Below, piece by piece: positions 18,088-25,964 of a stretch of 64,000 bases of DNA. Location of the stretch: contig JBBDWL010000138.1 in NCBI GenBank assembly GCA_040902895.1, forward strand, positions 124,001 through 188,000, given 5' to 3'. This stretch comes from JALYRV01 sp040902895 (GTDB lineage: Bacteria > Acidobacteriota > Vicinamibacteria > Vicinamibacterales > SCN-69-37). The notes below the pieces were generated by a model. It did no database searches. It was not told the DNA's origin and saw only the letters and a list, made by a program, of their open reading frames with translations. The position numbers and the translations under genes were made by a program. Each line of letters starts with the position of its first letter. Position 1 is the first letter of the stretch.

Positions 18088-18809
18088 CCGACCCGCAACA
18101 CCTCCTCGACCACTTACGCTGGGCGGAAACACTCGGCGTCACCGGCTTCTCTCGAGACCCGAAATGGCGGGAGCGTGCAGAAGAGACGCGCGCCGCGGAT
18201 GCGGCGCTTCGCGTGACAGCGGATGCACCGGCCACCGACAACCGGTTACCGGCAACCGATCTTGCCTCCATCCGTGACGACCTCGGCCCCTGCACGCGCT
18301 GCAAGCTGCACGCGCTGGGCCGGAAGCAGATCGTGTTCGGCACGGGCAATCCGAACGCCGATCTGATGTTCGTCGGCGAGGCGCCTGGCGCCGATGAAGA
18401 CGAACAGGGCGTGCCTTTCATCGGCCGCGCCGGACAGCTGCTCACGAAGATCATCGAATCGATCGGGCTCTCGCGCGAGGATGTCTACATCGCGAATGTG
18501 ATCAAGTGCCGCCCGCCGGGCAACCGGAATCCCGAGCCCGACGAGATCGCCGAATGCGAGCCCTTCCTGCTGCGGCAGATTCAGAGCGTGCGGCCGAAGG
18601 TCATCGTGGCGCTGGGCACGTTTGCCGCGCACGCGCTGCTGCACACCGACGCGCCCATCTCGCGGCTGCGCGGCACCTTTCACGACTATCAGGGCGCCAG
18701 GCTGCTGCCGACGTTTCATCCGGCCTATCTGCTGCGAAGTCCCGAGCGCAAGCGCGATGTCTGGGAAGACATGAAAAAAGTGCGCGCGGTGCTCGCGGGC
18801 GAGGGCTAG
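18084..18809 (+). CDS. Type-4 (4Fe-4S) uracil-DNA glycosylase
   Basis: 241 aa from GTG at 18084 (GTGA overlap with coaBC). Iron-sulfur cysteines appear as 'CTRCKLH', 'KCRPPGNRNP' and 'CEPFLL'. The active-site motif is 'GEAPGADEDEQG' and the C-terminal motif 'HPAYLLR'. Removes uracil from DNA at the start of base-excision repair. About 70 N-terminal residues precede the catalytic domain, with a linker from a small 'ACCGGTTACCGG' duplication. Overlaps priA by one base. Confidence 0.93.
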   Translation: MTDPQHLLDHLRWAETLGVTGFSRDPKWRERAEETRAADAALRVTADAPATDNRLPATDLASIRDDLGPCTRCKLHALGRKQIVFGTGNPNADLMFVGEAPGADEDEQGVPFIGRAGQLLTKIIESIGLSREDVYIANVIKCRPPGNRNPEPDEIAECEPFLLRQIQSVRPKVIVALGTFAAHALLHTDAPISRLRGTFHDYQGARLLPTFHPAYLLRSPERKRDVWEDMKKVRAVLAGEG

Positions 18810-21259
18810 TGCCGTTCCGCCACGTGCTGGTGGCGGTTCCGGTGCCGGGCCTGCCGCCGCTGACCTACCGCGTTCCGAATCATTTCGATATTCCTGACCC
18901 AGGTTGTCGCGTACTCGTGCCAGTCGGTACGCGTACGGTAACCGGCTGGGTCGTGCCCTCGGCCCGCTTGCCCTCCGAAGCGGGAACCGCGAAGGAGGGC
19001 AAGCTTCGCGATCTCCTCGACATCCTCGATCCGGAGCCACTGCTGCCGCGGGAGATTGTGGATCTCGCGCTCTGGACGGCGGAGTATTACGCCGCCGGTG
19101 CTGGCGAGACGCTGGCGACGGCGATGCCGCCGCAGAGCGCGGTGTTTTCGCGCCGGGTTGCGCGGCTGACGGAGCTCGGGCGCGCGAATCAGCTGCAGGT
19201 CGGACCGCGCCGGAAGGTGCTCGAGCTGTTGCGCGAGCACGCGACACTTGCCCCAGACTCGATCGCGCGCCGCATGAAGGGGGAGCGCGATGCCAGAGGC
19301 GCGCTTGACGGATTGCTGCGCGACGGGCTCGTCGAGCTCGCGCAGCCGATGGCAGGACGCCGCAGCGCCTTTCGATCCGTCGCGCGCGTGCGTCTCACCG
19401 CCCTGGCCGACGATGCGGCGATGCGGCGGGGAAGGCAGCAGGGCGTGCTGATGGATCTGCTGCGCGCGGCGCCCGATGGGTTGACCGCCCGCGATCTGGC
19501 CGCGCACGGCATCGGTTGGGACGTCGCGCGCCGCCTGTGCGCCGCGGGCCTGGCGCAGATCGATCAGCTGCGGATCGAGCGCGATCCATTCGTGGGGGAC
19601 GGGTCTCATTTTTCCGATTTTCGTAAAAATGTGACCCGTCCCCAATTTCCGTTGACCAGCGAACAAGCCGCCGCTATCGACACCCTGGCGCCGCTGCTCG
19701 ATGCGAAAGCCTTCGCCGTCGCGCTGCTGCACGGCGTCACCGGCTCGGGCAAGACCGAGGTCTATCTGCGCATCGCCGCGCGCACCCTCGAGCAGAAGCG
19801 GCGCGTGCTGATCCTTGTTCCTGAAATCGCCCTCACGCCGGCGGCCGCGGCCATCTTCCGTGCCGCGTTCGGCGATCGCGTCGCCATCCAGCACAGCGCC
19901 CTGTCAGACGGCGAGCGGCACGATCAGTGGCATCGCATCCGCCGCGGCGACATCGACGTCGTCGTCGGCACGCGGTCGGCGGTGTTCGCGCCGCTGCCCG
20001 ATGTGGGGCTCATCGTCGTGGACGAGGAGCATGACGGATCGTTCAAGCAGGATGAGTCGCCGCGTTATCACGGCCGGGATGTGGCGGTCGTGCGCGGCCG
20101 CAAGGCGACGGCGCTCGTCATCCTCGGCTCGGCCACCCCCGCCCTCGAGACGTACGAGAACACGCGGCAGGCCCGTTATCACCTCGTGACGATGGCGCGC
20201 CGCGTCATGGATCGGCCGCTCGCGCGCATGCAGGTGGTCGACATGCAGGAGGAATACGCCGAGCGCGGCGCCGACATCGTCTTCAGCCGTCCGCTGGAAG
20301 AGGCGCTCACGTCGCACCTCGCGCGAGGAGAGCAGGCAGTCATCCTGCTGAACCGCCGGGGCTTTGCGACCCTCATGTTCTGCCGCCAGTGCGGGCATTC
20401 CCTGGAATGTCCGAACTGCAGCCTGTCGCTGACGATTCACCGCGCCATCGGCCGCGCGCGCTGCCATTACTGCAACCACTCCGCCCCGCTGCCGGCGAAA
20501 TGCGAGAAGTGTGGCGGGGAATTTCTCGAGCAAACCGGTTTCGGCACCGAGCGTGTCGAGGCGGAGGTGCGGGCGCTCATGCCGCACGCGCGCGTGACGC
20601 GCGTGGATCGCGACACCATCCGCCGGCGCGGCGCGATCGCCGGCGTCCTCACCGCGATGGCGGCGCGCAAGATCGACGTCCTCGTTGGCACCCAGATGAT
20701 TGCCAAAGGGCACGACTTTCCGGAGGTCACGCTCGTCGGCGTTGTGTCGGCCGACGTCGGGCTTGGCATGCCCGACTTTCGCGCGGGCGAGCGCACGTTT
20801 CAGCTGCTGACGCAGGTGTCGGGACGCGCGGGCCGCGGCAGCAAGCCCGGCCTGGCGATCGTCCAGACGCTCGTTCCGGCCCACTACAGCATCCAGCATG
20901 CGCTGGGGCAGGACTACGGCGCCTTCTTCGAAGATGAGATGACCTTCCGCCGCTCGATGCGGTATCCGCCGGTCATGTCGCTGATAAACGTCGTGGTCCG
21001 CGGACCGTCGGCGAGTGATGCGATGGATCTCGCCGCGGATCTCGCCAAGCGGATCCGGCAGCAGCAGAGCGGCGACATGCGCGTGCTGGGCCCAGCGCCC
21101 GCGCCGTTAGCGCGCATCAAGGGCGAGCACCGGGCGCAGTTCTTCATCAAGGGCACCGCGCGCGGCCGCATGCGCGACGCGCTGCGCACCGCAGTCGAGG
21201 CGCGGCCCGACGCGCGACGACGCATCAGCATCGACGTCGACCCGTTAAGCGTGCTGTAG
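18809..21259 (+). CDS. priA: Primosomal replication restart helicase PriA
   Basis: 816 aa from GTG at 18809 (TAGTG with the glycosylase stop). The N-terminal 3'-DNA-binding domain begins 'VLVAVPVPGLPPLTYRVP'. The helicase has Walker A 'GVTGSGKTEVYLR' and DEEH. The zinc module holds paired CxxC motifs ('CRQCGH', 'CPNC', 'CHYC', 'CEKC'). Restarts stalled forks by loading the primosome. Residues 263-278 ('GDGSHFSDFRKNVTRP') are encoded by a perfect-frame palindromic REP-like insertion between the N-terminal region and the helicase core, absent from ordinary PriA proteins as far as I know. Confidence 0.95.
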   Translation: MPFRHVLVAVPVPGLPPLTYRVPNHFDIPDPGCRVLVPVGTRTVTGWVVPSARLPSEAGTAKEGKLRDLLDILDPEPLLPREIVDLALWTAEYYAAGAGETLATAMPPQSAVFSRRVARLTELGRANQLQVGPRRKVLELLREHATLAPDSIARRMKGERDARGALDGLLRDGLVELAQPMAGRRSAFRSVARVRLTALADDAAMRRGRQQGVLMDLLRAAPDGLTARDLAAHGIGWDVARRLCAAGLAQIDQLRIERDPFVGDGSHFSDFRKNVTRPQFPLTSEQAAAIDTLAPLLDAKAFAVALLHGVTGSGKTEVYLRIAARTLEQKRRVLILVPEIALTPAAAAIFRAAFGDRVAIQHSALSDGERHDQWHRIRRGDIDVVVGTRSAVFAPLPDVGLIVVDEEHDGSFKQDESPRYHGRDVAVVRGRKATALVILGSATPALETYENTRQARYHLVTMARRVMDRPLARMQVVDMQEEYAERGADIVFSRPLEEALTSHLARGEQAVILLNRRGFATLMFCRQCGHSLECPNCSLSLTIHRAIGRARCHYCNHSAPLPAKCEKCGGEFLEQTGFGTERVEAEVRALMPHARVTRVDRDTIRRRGAIAGVLTAMAARKIDVLVGTQMIAKGHDFPEVTLVGVVSADVGLGMPDFRAGERTFQLLTQVSGRAGRGSKPGLAIVQTLVPAHYSIQHALGQDYGAFFEDEMTFRRSMRYPPVMSLINVVVRGPSASDAMDLAADLAKRIRQQQSGDMRVLGPAPAPLARIKGEHRAQFFIKGTARGRMRDALRTAVEARPDARRRISIDVDPLSVL
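19595..19643 (+). repeat. REP-like palindrome inserted in frame in priA
   Basis: Left arm GGGGACGGGTCTCATTTTT and right arm AAAAATGTGACCCGTCCCC pair over 19 bases with one mismatch around an 11-base loop. Its AT-rich centre differs sharply from the surrounding coding sequence. The 'GGGGACGGGTC' end resembles palindromes I recall in other GC-rich genomes, often linked to REP-associated transposases; this link is from memory. No transposase is in the window and I noticed no second copy. Confidence 0.85.
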
Positions 21260-21296
21260 CGAATTGAAAGTTGGTAAGTTGAAAGTTGAAAATTAG
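21260..21296. repeat. AT-rich junction repeat between priA and the site-2 protease gene
   Basis: Direct 'AAGTTG' units ('GTAAGTTGAAAGTTG') in a low-GC patch between two convergent genes. It contains the TAA stop of the minus-strand protease gene. It looks like a diverged relative of the sequences at 30253-30306 and 63401-63432. Confidence 0.5.
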
Positions 21297-22144
21297 TCGG
21301 GAAACACAAGTTCGACCGGCGCCGACGTGAAGCATAGCGCCAGCATCGCGATCGCGAACAGGAAGACCAGCACGCGCTTGGCGTCGAGGCGGTCGTACTC
21401 GTTCCAGACGGTGGGATGGCGCGTGCCGAAGAGCAGCATCATCACGAGCATCATGATGGTGAGCACGGCCCAGCTCGTGGAATAGAGCGTCAGGCCTACC
21501 GCGACCAGCACCGTCGCGTAAGATACCCACACCGAGTGCCGGCCGATCAGCGCGTACATCAGATGCCCGCCATCGAGCTGCCCGAACGGCAGCAGATTCA
21601 GCGCTGTCGCCAGCATGCCGAACCACGCCGCGAACACCAGCGGATGAATATTCAGGGAGTATCCCTCCGGCACGCGCTCGAAGAACATCCGCGCGGCGAG
21701 ATCGAAGGCGATCGGCGTGCCGAGCATCATGCCCTCGAAATCCTCGGGCACACGCACGACGTTGGACCATGCCATGCCGAGCATCAGCACCGGAATGAGC
21801 ACGACAAAGCCGGCAATGGGCCCGGCGACGCCGATGTCGAACAGCGCGGCGCGCGTCGGAAAGCCGTCGCGGATGCGAATGACCGCGCCAAAGGTGCCGG
21901 CCAGCGTCGGCGCCGGAATGAAGAAGGGAAGCGTCGCGCTGACGCCGTAGCGCCGGCACATGACGTAATGGCCGAATTCGTGCGCGCCGAGGATGCCCAG
22001 CACGCCGCCCGCGTACCAGAAGCCCGCCGCCCAGTGCGCGTCGGGACCCTGTCCGCTGAAGCCGGCGAGGAATGCCCGATAGTGCGCCAGGCCAACCCAC
22101 CACGTCGTGAAGAGGGTCGCTAAAAAGAGTACGGCGTGGATCAA
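21293..22144 (-). CDS. Site-2 protease family (M50) membrane metalloprotease
   Basis: 283 aa with about six hydrophobic segments. Zinc-binding 'AHEFGHYVMCRRYG' (HExxH) and the second motif 'LLPFGQLDGGH' (LDG) are both present, so it is likely active. M50 proteases cleave transmembrane substrates in regulated intramembrane proteolysis. No PDZ domain is visible, which places it with the small, non-RseP branch. It lies 3 bases downstream of the HU gene and probably shares its promoter; that pairing has no known functional meaning. Confidence 0.88.
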   Translation of the reverse strand: MIHAVLFLATLFTTWWVGLAHYRAFLAGFSGQGPDAHWAAGFWYAGGVLGILGAHEFGHYVMCRRYGVSATLPFFIPAPTLAGTFGAVIRIRDGFPTRAALFDIGVAGPIAGFVVLIPVLMLGMAWSNVVRVPEDFEGMMLGTPIAFDLAARMFFERVPEGYSLNIHPLVFAAWFGMLATALNLLPFGQLDGGHLMYALIGRHSVWVSYATVLVAVGLTLYSTSWAVLTIMMLVMMLLFGTRHPTVWNEYDRLDAKRVLVFLFAIAMLALCFTSAPVELVFPD

Positions 22145-22147
22145 AGA

Positions 22148-22420
22148 CTAGCTGCCGATATTCTGGAGCTCTTTGCCCGGCTTGAAGCGGATGGTCCGGC
22201 CCGGAGGAATGCGGACTTCCTTGCCGGTTCGCGGATTGCGCCCGATGCCACGCTTCCGGGGTTTCACCTGAAATACCCCGAAGCCGCGCAGCTCGATGCG
22301 CTCTCCACGCTGCATCGACAGCCGCATCGCGTCAAAGACCGCGTCAACAGCCACCTCGGCCTTCACCTTGGTGATGTCGGCAATCCTCGACACCTCGTTG
22401 ACGATGTCGACTTTGATCAT
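22148..22420 (-). CDS. HU/IHF-family DNA-binding protein
   Basis: 90 aa, full length. 'GERIELRGFGVFQVKPRKRG', 'GRNPRTGKEVRIP' and 'RTIRFKPGKEL' are the signature and beta-arm of the family; the arm keeps the 'RNP' intercalating Pro. A nucleoid-associated dimer that bends DNA. HU and IHF cannot be separated with certainty, but arm and length suit an IHF-alpha-like or HU protein. A strong sigma-70 promoter lies just upstream. Confidence 0.95.
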   Translation of the reverse strand: MIKVDIVNEVSRIADITKVKAEVAVDAVFDAMRLSMQRGERIELRGFGVFQVKPRKRGIGRNPRTGKEVRIPPGRTIRFKPGKELQNIGS

Positions 22421-22446
22421 TTAGGGATTCCTGCCTGTGTCTAACT

Positions 22447-22475
22447 ACTATAAATAGAAAGACTTACGCTGTCAA
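22447..22475 (-). promoter_or_regulatory. Strong sigma-70 promoter of the HU gene
   Basis: Read on the minus strand: TTGACA (22475-22470), a 17-base spacer and TATAGT (22452-22447). Eleven of twelve consensus bases match. The predicted start is near 22440, giving a leader of about 20 bases before the ATG at 22420. Confidence 0.8.
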
Positions 22476-22486
22476 TGATTCCCCTA

Positions 22487-22505
22487 AGTGTATCCCTGAT
22501 ACACT
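22487..22505. promoter_or_regulatory. Perfect 8-bp inverted repeat before der (candidate operator)
   Basis: AGTGTATC-CCT-GATACACT, arms identical over 8 bases with a 3-base centre, ending 7 bases before the der ATG and 12 bases upstream of the HU -35 box. Its position between divergent genes suits a regulator site or a small hairpin in the der leader. The binding protein is unknown. Confidence 0.4.
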
Positions 22506-22512
22506 GCCGGTC

Positions 22513-23868
22513 ATGGCTTTGCGGGGCGATGAGCAGCAGGAAGTCGTCCTGGTCGGCCGTCCCAACGTCGGCAAATCCACCCTCTTCAACAAAATCACCG
22601 GCACCCGCCGGTCGATCGTCACGCCGGTGGCCGGCACAACGCGCGACGTCATCGCGCAGTCTGCCGAATGGCGCGGCCGGGGCTTCACGCTGGTCGATAC
22701 GGGCGGCATGTTCGGCGCCACCACGGACCCGTTGCACGAGCTCGTGCTGCATCACGGACGAAAGGCGCTCGAAACGGCCGATCTGATCGTGCTCGTCGTC
22801 GATGGGCGCGAAGGTCTCGTGCCTGGTGACGAAGAGATCGCCCGCACGGTGCGCGAGACCAGCAAGCCGGTGCTGCTGGCGGTCAACAAGACCGACGATC
22901 GCCGATCGAAGGATCGGGCGCTCGAGTTCTATCGTCTCGGCTTCGATACGGTCGTCGAAGTGGCCGCGGAGCATGGCACCGGCGTCGGCGATCTGCTGGA
23001 TGAAGTGGTTGCACGCCTGCCGGCCGGGCGCAAGCCTGAAGATACCGAGCCCGCCGTCGCCGAGGCCGGCGTATCAGTCGCCATCGTCGGGCGGCCGAAC
23101 GCCGGCAAGTCGTCGCTGCTCAATCGATTGCTCAACGAAGAGCGCGTGATGGTGAACGAAGTGCCCGGCACCACGCGTGACGCGATCGACGTCGAGCTGC
23201 AGTGGCACGGCAAGAAGTTCAAGCTCGTGGACACGGCCGGCATCCGCAAGGCCGGCAAGGTGCACAAGGCAGGGCAGGTCGAAAACGTCAGCGTGGTGCT
23301 TGCGAAGCGCGCGCTGGCCAGGGCCGATGTCGCGCTGCTGGTCATCGACGCCACCGAGGGGCCGGCGGATCAGGACGGCGCCATTGCAGGTGAGGCCGAG
23401 CGCACCGGCACCAGCATCATCATCGTCGCCAACAAATGGGACCTGATGAAAGGGCGCGGCCCGGAGTTCGTGAAAGTGTTCGATGAAGAGCTGCGCCGTC
23501 AGTTGAAGTTTCTCGACTACGCGCCGGTGCTGCACATCTCGGCGCTGACCGGCGAGCGCGCGTCGAAGGTGCTCGAGACCGTGGATCGTGTCGCCGAGTC
23601 GCGCCGGCAGCGCGTCGGCACGGGCGAGCTGAACCGCTTTATCAAGAAGATCACCGAAGCGCATCCGCCCGTGGCACCGGGCGCGCGCGGGGAAGTGCGG
23701 GTCATGTACGCCGTGCAGGCCGACACCGCGCCGCCGACATTCGTGCTCTTCACCAACACGGCTGCGAAGTTTCACTTCTCATACGAGCGCTTCATTCTCA
23801 ACCAGCTGCGCGACGCGTTTGGGTTCGAAGGCACGCCGATACGGCTGCAGGTGCGGAAGAGTGAATAG
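22513..23868 (+). CDS. der: Ribosome-assembly GTPase Der (EngA)
   Basis: 451 aa. Two tandem G domains are clear: 'GRPNVGKSTLFNK' with 'VDTGGM' and 'NKTD', then 'GRPNAGKSSLLNR' with 'VDTAGIRKAGK' and 'NKWD'. A C-terminal KH-like domain follows ('FVLFTNTAAKFHFSYERF'). Acts in 50S subunit maturation. ATG at 22513 sits right after the inverted repeat at 22487-22505; no strong Shine-Dalgarno sequence is seen. Confidence 0.97.
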   Translation: MALRGDEQQEVVLVGRPNVGKSTLFNKITGTRRSIVTPVAGTTRDVIAQSAEWRGRGFTLVDTGGMFGATTDPLHELVLHHGRKALETADLIVLVVDGREGLVPGDEEIARTVRETSKPVLLAVNKTDDRRSKDRALEFYRLGFDTVVEVAAEHGTGVGDLLDEVVARLPAGRKPEDTEPAVAEAGVSVAIVGRPNAGKSSLLNRLLNEERVMVNEVPGTTRDAIDVELQWHGKKFKLVDTAGIRKAGKVHKAGQVENVSVVLAKRALARADVALLVIDATEGPADQDGAIAGEAERTGTSIIIVANKWDLMKGRGPEFVKVFDEELRRQLKFLDYAPVLHISALTGERASKVLETVDRVAESRRQRVGTGELNRFIKKITEAHPPVAPGARGEVRVMYAVQADTAPPTFVLFTNTAAKFHFSYERFILNQLRDAFGFEGTPIRLQVRKSE

Positions 23869-23880
23869 GCCCAGGGCCTG
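23868..23880. repeat. GGCCCAGGGCC palindrome at the der stop codon
   Basis: The 13-base string GGCCCAGGGCCTG begins at the last base of the der stop and recurs identically just upstream of trpG (56009-56021), where it is part of a longer tandem. Possible hairpin; too short to call a terminator (no T-run). Confidence 0.4.
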
Positions 23881-23884
23881 CTGA

Positions 23885-23890
23885 TATAAT
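23885..23890 (+). promoter_or_regulatory. Candidate -10 box (TATAAT) for the MerR-type regulator and tRNA-Pro
   Basis: A perfect TATAAT 19 bases before the ATG at 23910; no clear -35. A start near 23897 would give a leader of about 13 bases. The transcript may continue into the abutting tRNA-Pro. Confidence 0.45.
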
Positions 23891-23909
23891 CGCCCCTCCG
23901 CTGTTTTTG

Positions 23910-24356
23910 ATGGCCTCCACTGAGATTCCGAATCGGGCGGCGTTCAAAGCCGCTGAGGTGTGCGCCATTGCCGGGCTGCAGCCTTACGTCCTCCGCACGT
24001 GGGAGGCGGAATTTCCGGACCTTGGGGTGGCGAGCTCAGCCGACACGCCGCGCGTGTACCGGAAAGCGGATGTCGAGCGCGTGCTGCGGCTCAAGCATCT
24101 GATTCTCGTCGAAGGCCTCACGCTGGCGGGCGCCCGGCGTAAGATGAGTGAAGCAGACGGCACCGCCGATGAGCCCGGCGCCGAGTCGCTGCTTCCCGCG
24201 CTGCTGTCGATCGAGATGCGGAACCGCATTCAGGATCTGAAGCGCGGACTCGAAGGCATTCTCGAGATGCTCTCGACGGAACCGGGCCGTGGAGGCCGCG
24301 CGACGGATTTCGCGCTCGACCCCGAGCCGAAGCCGAAGCGAAAGAAGACGACTTAA
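23910..24356 (+). CDS. MerR-family-like transcriptional regulator
   Basis: 148 aa from ATG at 23910 (a TTG three bases earlier is in frame but not needed). Residues 10-75 form a winged-helix MerR-type reading head: 'FKAAEVCAIAGLQPYVLRTWE', then 'RVYRKADVERVLRLKHLI'. The remainder is helical ('LLSIEMRNRIQDLKRGLEGIL'), a probable dimerising coiled coil, with a basic tail. No metal-binding Cys is present, so it is not a classical metal sensor. Its stop codon ends one base before the tRNA-Pro gene; target unknown. Confidence 0.8.
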   Translation: MASTEIPNRAAFKAAEVCAIAGLQPYVLRTWEAEFPDLGVASSADTPRVYRKADVERVLRLKHLILVEGLTLAGARRKMSEADGTADEPGAESLLPALLSIEMRNRIQDLKRGLEGILEMLSTEPGRGGRATDFALDPEPKPKRKKTT

Positions 24357-24433
24357 CGGGATGTAGCGCAGCCTGGTAGCGCGCCTGCTTGGGGTGCAGG
24401 AGGTCGTGGGTTCGAGTCCCGCCATCCCGACCA
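24357..24433 (+). tRNA. tRNA-Pro (anticodon GGG)
   Basis: 77 nt with encoded CCA. Acceptor arms CGGGATG/CATCCCG pair fully, the D-arm is GCGC-AGCCTGGTA-GCGC, the anticodon stem CCTGC/GCAGG encloses loop TTGGGGT (anticodon GGG), and the T-arm contains GTTCGAG. Reads CCC and CCU codons. It starts immediately after the regulator's stop with no spacer. Confidence 0.96.
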
Positions 24434-24458
24434 ATCACTCAATTTGTGGGCCCGGGCG

Positions 24459-24464
24459 TATAAT
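24459..24464 (+). promoter_or_regulatory. Candidate -10 box (TATAAT) downstream of tRNA-Pro
   Basis: TATAAT 47 bases before the ATG at 24512; no convincing -35 box. Suggests a separate promoter for the secreted protein gene. Confidence 0.35.
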
Positions 24465-24511
24465 CTCCGGGCCAGCTTTTCTCCTTGCCTGACCCGAGGG
24501 CTCCTCGGCCG

Positions 24512-25498
24512 ATGACTCGCGCCCGCTCAACTCTCGGCCTCGCGGCGCTCGTGTCGTGTGCGCTTCTTGCGCGCGCCTCTGCCTTTCAGGATCAATCCCA
24601 ACGCGATCGCACCTACAGCGTCGCCGTCGTGCGCGCCGATGGCGTGTTGATCCCGTTCGCGGAGTACCACCGCGGCACCTGGCGTCCGATCTGGACAGCC
24701 GTGAATCAGCGCCGCAGCACGGTCGTGCCCTTGACGCTCGACCGCATCGACGAGGATTGGTGGGGCCGCGGCGGTCCTTCACTCGAATGGACGCTGTGGC
24801 AGCGGCCGGGCGAGGGGACGAGCCTGAGGGTCACCACGCCGCGCGTGGTGCCCACCCCCTGCAGCGCGCAGCCGGCGCTCGGCACCGATTTCAAAGCCCC
24901 GGGCATCCTGCCGCCGCCCAATGAAATGCCGTATCCGAAAGCCGGCATCGCGACGACCGCGCCAATTGAACTCGAGCCGATCCAGCAGCTGGACGATCAG
25001 GATCCGGACTGGAGGCGCGTCGAGCGCGCGCTCGCCGAACGCGAGTTCCGCACCGCCGAGAACAAGAGTCTTGCCGCACTGAGTTGGCGCCATCCCACGC
25101 CACCGTCGGTGCGCGATCGCGCGCCGATCGATCTGCAGTCGGTCTGGCACGTCAAAGACAGCCGCTTCTATTACGTCGAAGCGATGCGCCGGTATCCCGA
25201 TCTCAATCCGCCGCGGGGGCGGCCGGCGTGCGAGCTCGTGACGTACGTCGCCGGGTACTTCTGGGACGATGCGTCTGAGAGACTGCGGCCGGTCGGCATC
25301 AGCGCACTCATCACGTACTGCCATATGGAGCGCGCGATGTTTCTCTGGCCGTTCGCCGCAATCCGGGAAGGGACGAAGAAGTATTGGCTGTTTCAGTCGG
25401 CAGGGTGGACGGGCGAGAGCTACGGGATCGCTGAGCCGATCGCCTCGCGCGGCGAAGTCAAACCGCACGTGTGGCACGTCGCGGGGCGCTGCCGGTGA
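24512..25498 (+). CDS. Secreted protein of unknown function
   Basis: 328 aa from ATG at 24512; the in-frame TTG at 24485 would spoil the signal peptide. Residues 1-25 ('TRARSTLGLAALVSCALLA', then an Ala-rich cleavage region) form a Sec signal peptide. The mature protein begins with a beta-rich segment ('TYSVAVVRADGVLIPFAEY') and is rich in Trp and Pro, with no transmembrane helix or recognised domain. Probably periplasmic or outer-membrane associated. Its neighbours are the small membrane protein gene (opposite strand) and the two VWA proteins; no link is proven. Confidence 0.7.
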   Translation: MTRARSTLGLAALVSCALLARASAFQDQSQRDRTYSVAVVRADGVLIPFAEYHRGTWRPIWTAVNQRRSTVVPLTLDRIDEDWWGRGGPSLEWTLWQRPGEGTSLRVTTPRVVPTPCSAQPALGTDFKAPGILPPPNEMPYPKAGIATTAPIELEPIQQLDDQDPDWRRVERALAEREFRTAENKSLAALSWRHPTPPSVRDRAPIDLQSVWHVKDSRFYYVEAMRRYPDLNPPRGRPACELVTYVAGYFWDDASERLRPVGISALITYCHMERAMFLWPFAAIREGTKKYWLFQSAGWTGESYGIAEPIASRGEVKPHVWHVAGRCR

Positions 25499-25964
25499 AG
25501 AGGGTGGTGGTGCCGCGCCCGGCGAGCGGATGCCGGATTGACGCACGGCATACACTCGCACGGGTTTGGCTGGAACCGAGCTCGACCTACCTTAGAAACA
25601 TCACGGCCGCTGTCACGACGAAGGCAGCGAGTGCCGATCCGGCTGCGAGATCGCGCCACCAGGAGCCGAGCTCATCCAGCAGTTCCTCGGGCTCGGACAA
25701 CGTGAGCTTCTTCGCAAAACCGGGCCACACAGCATCGTCCATCTTCGGTTCGTGGTACATGCAGCCTCCCTGTCGAGTCGATTCGGCAAGTGTCCGAAAT
25801 GCAAGTAGGCTGCCTCTGACTGCCAAGGTCGAGGTGGTCGAGCTAAACGCTCCCTGTTCAACGACTTGGAGAACAGACCGATCCCAGCTGAGCGTTACGG
25901 GTGTTGCGGAAACTGACACACCGGCGGGCGAGACATACGTGCAAACATCAACGGTGAGGCCCTT
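25499..25964. other. Intergenic region with one small minus-strand gene
   Basis: Apart from the small gene at 25587-25760, the region holds a hairpin-capable CTGTTC/GAACAG pair (25853-25876) and a GTGAGG Shine-Dalgarno-like sequence just before the VWA gene at 25965. I see no consensus promoter. Confidence 0.35.
25587..25760 (-). CDS. Small single-pass membrane protein
   Basis: 57 aa. The ATG at 25760 follows an AGGGAGG Shine-Dalgarno sequence at 4-base spacing, the best ribosome site in this part of the window. The cytoplasmic half is acidic ('MDDAVWPGF', 'LSEPEELLDELGSWWRDL') and the last 18 residues are a transmembrane helix ('SALAAFVVTAAVMFLR'). The frame continues upstream to 25979 but without a ribosome site and with atypical sequence. 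No family is recognised; function unknown. Confidence 0.6.
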   Translation of the reverse strand: MYHEPKMDDAVWPGFAKKLTLSEPEELLDELGSWWRDLAAGSALAAFVVTAAVMFLR

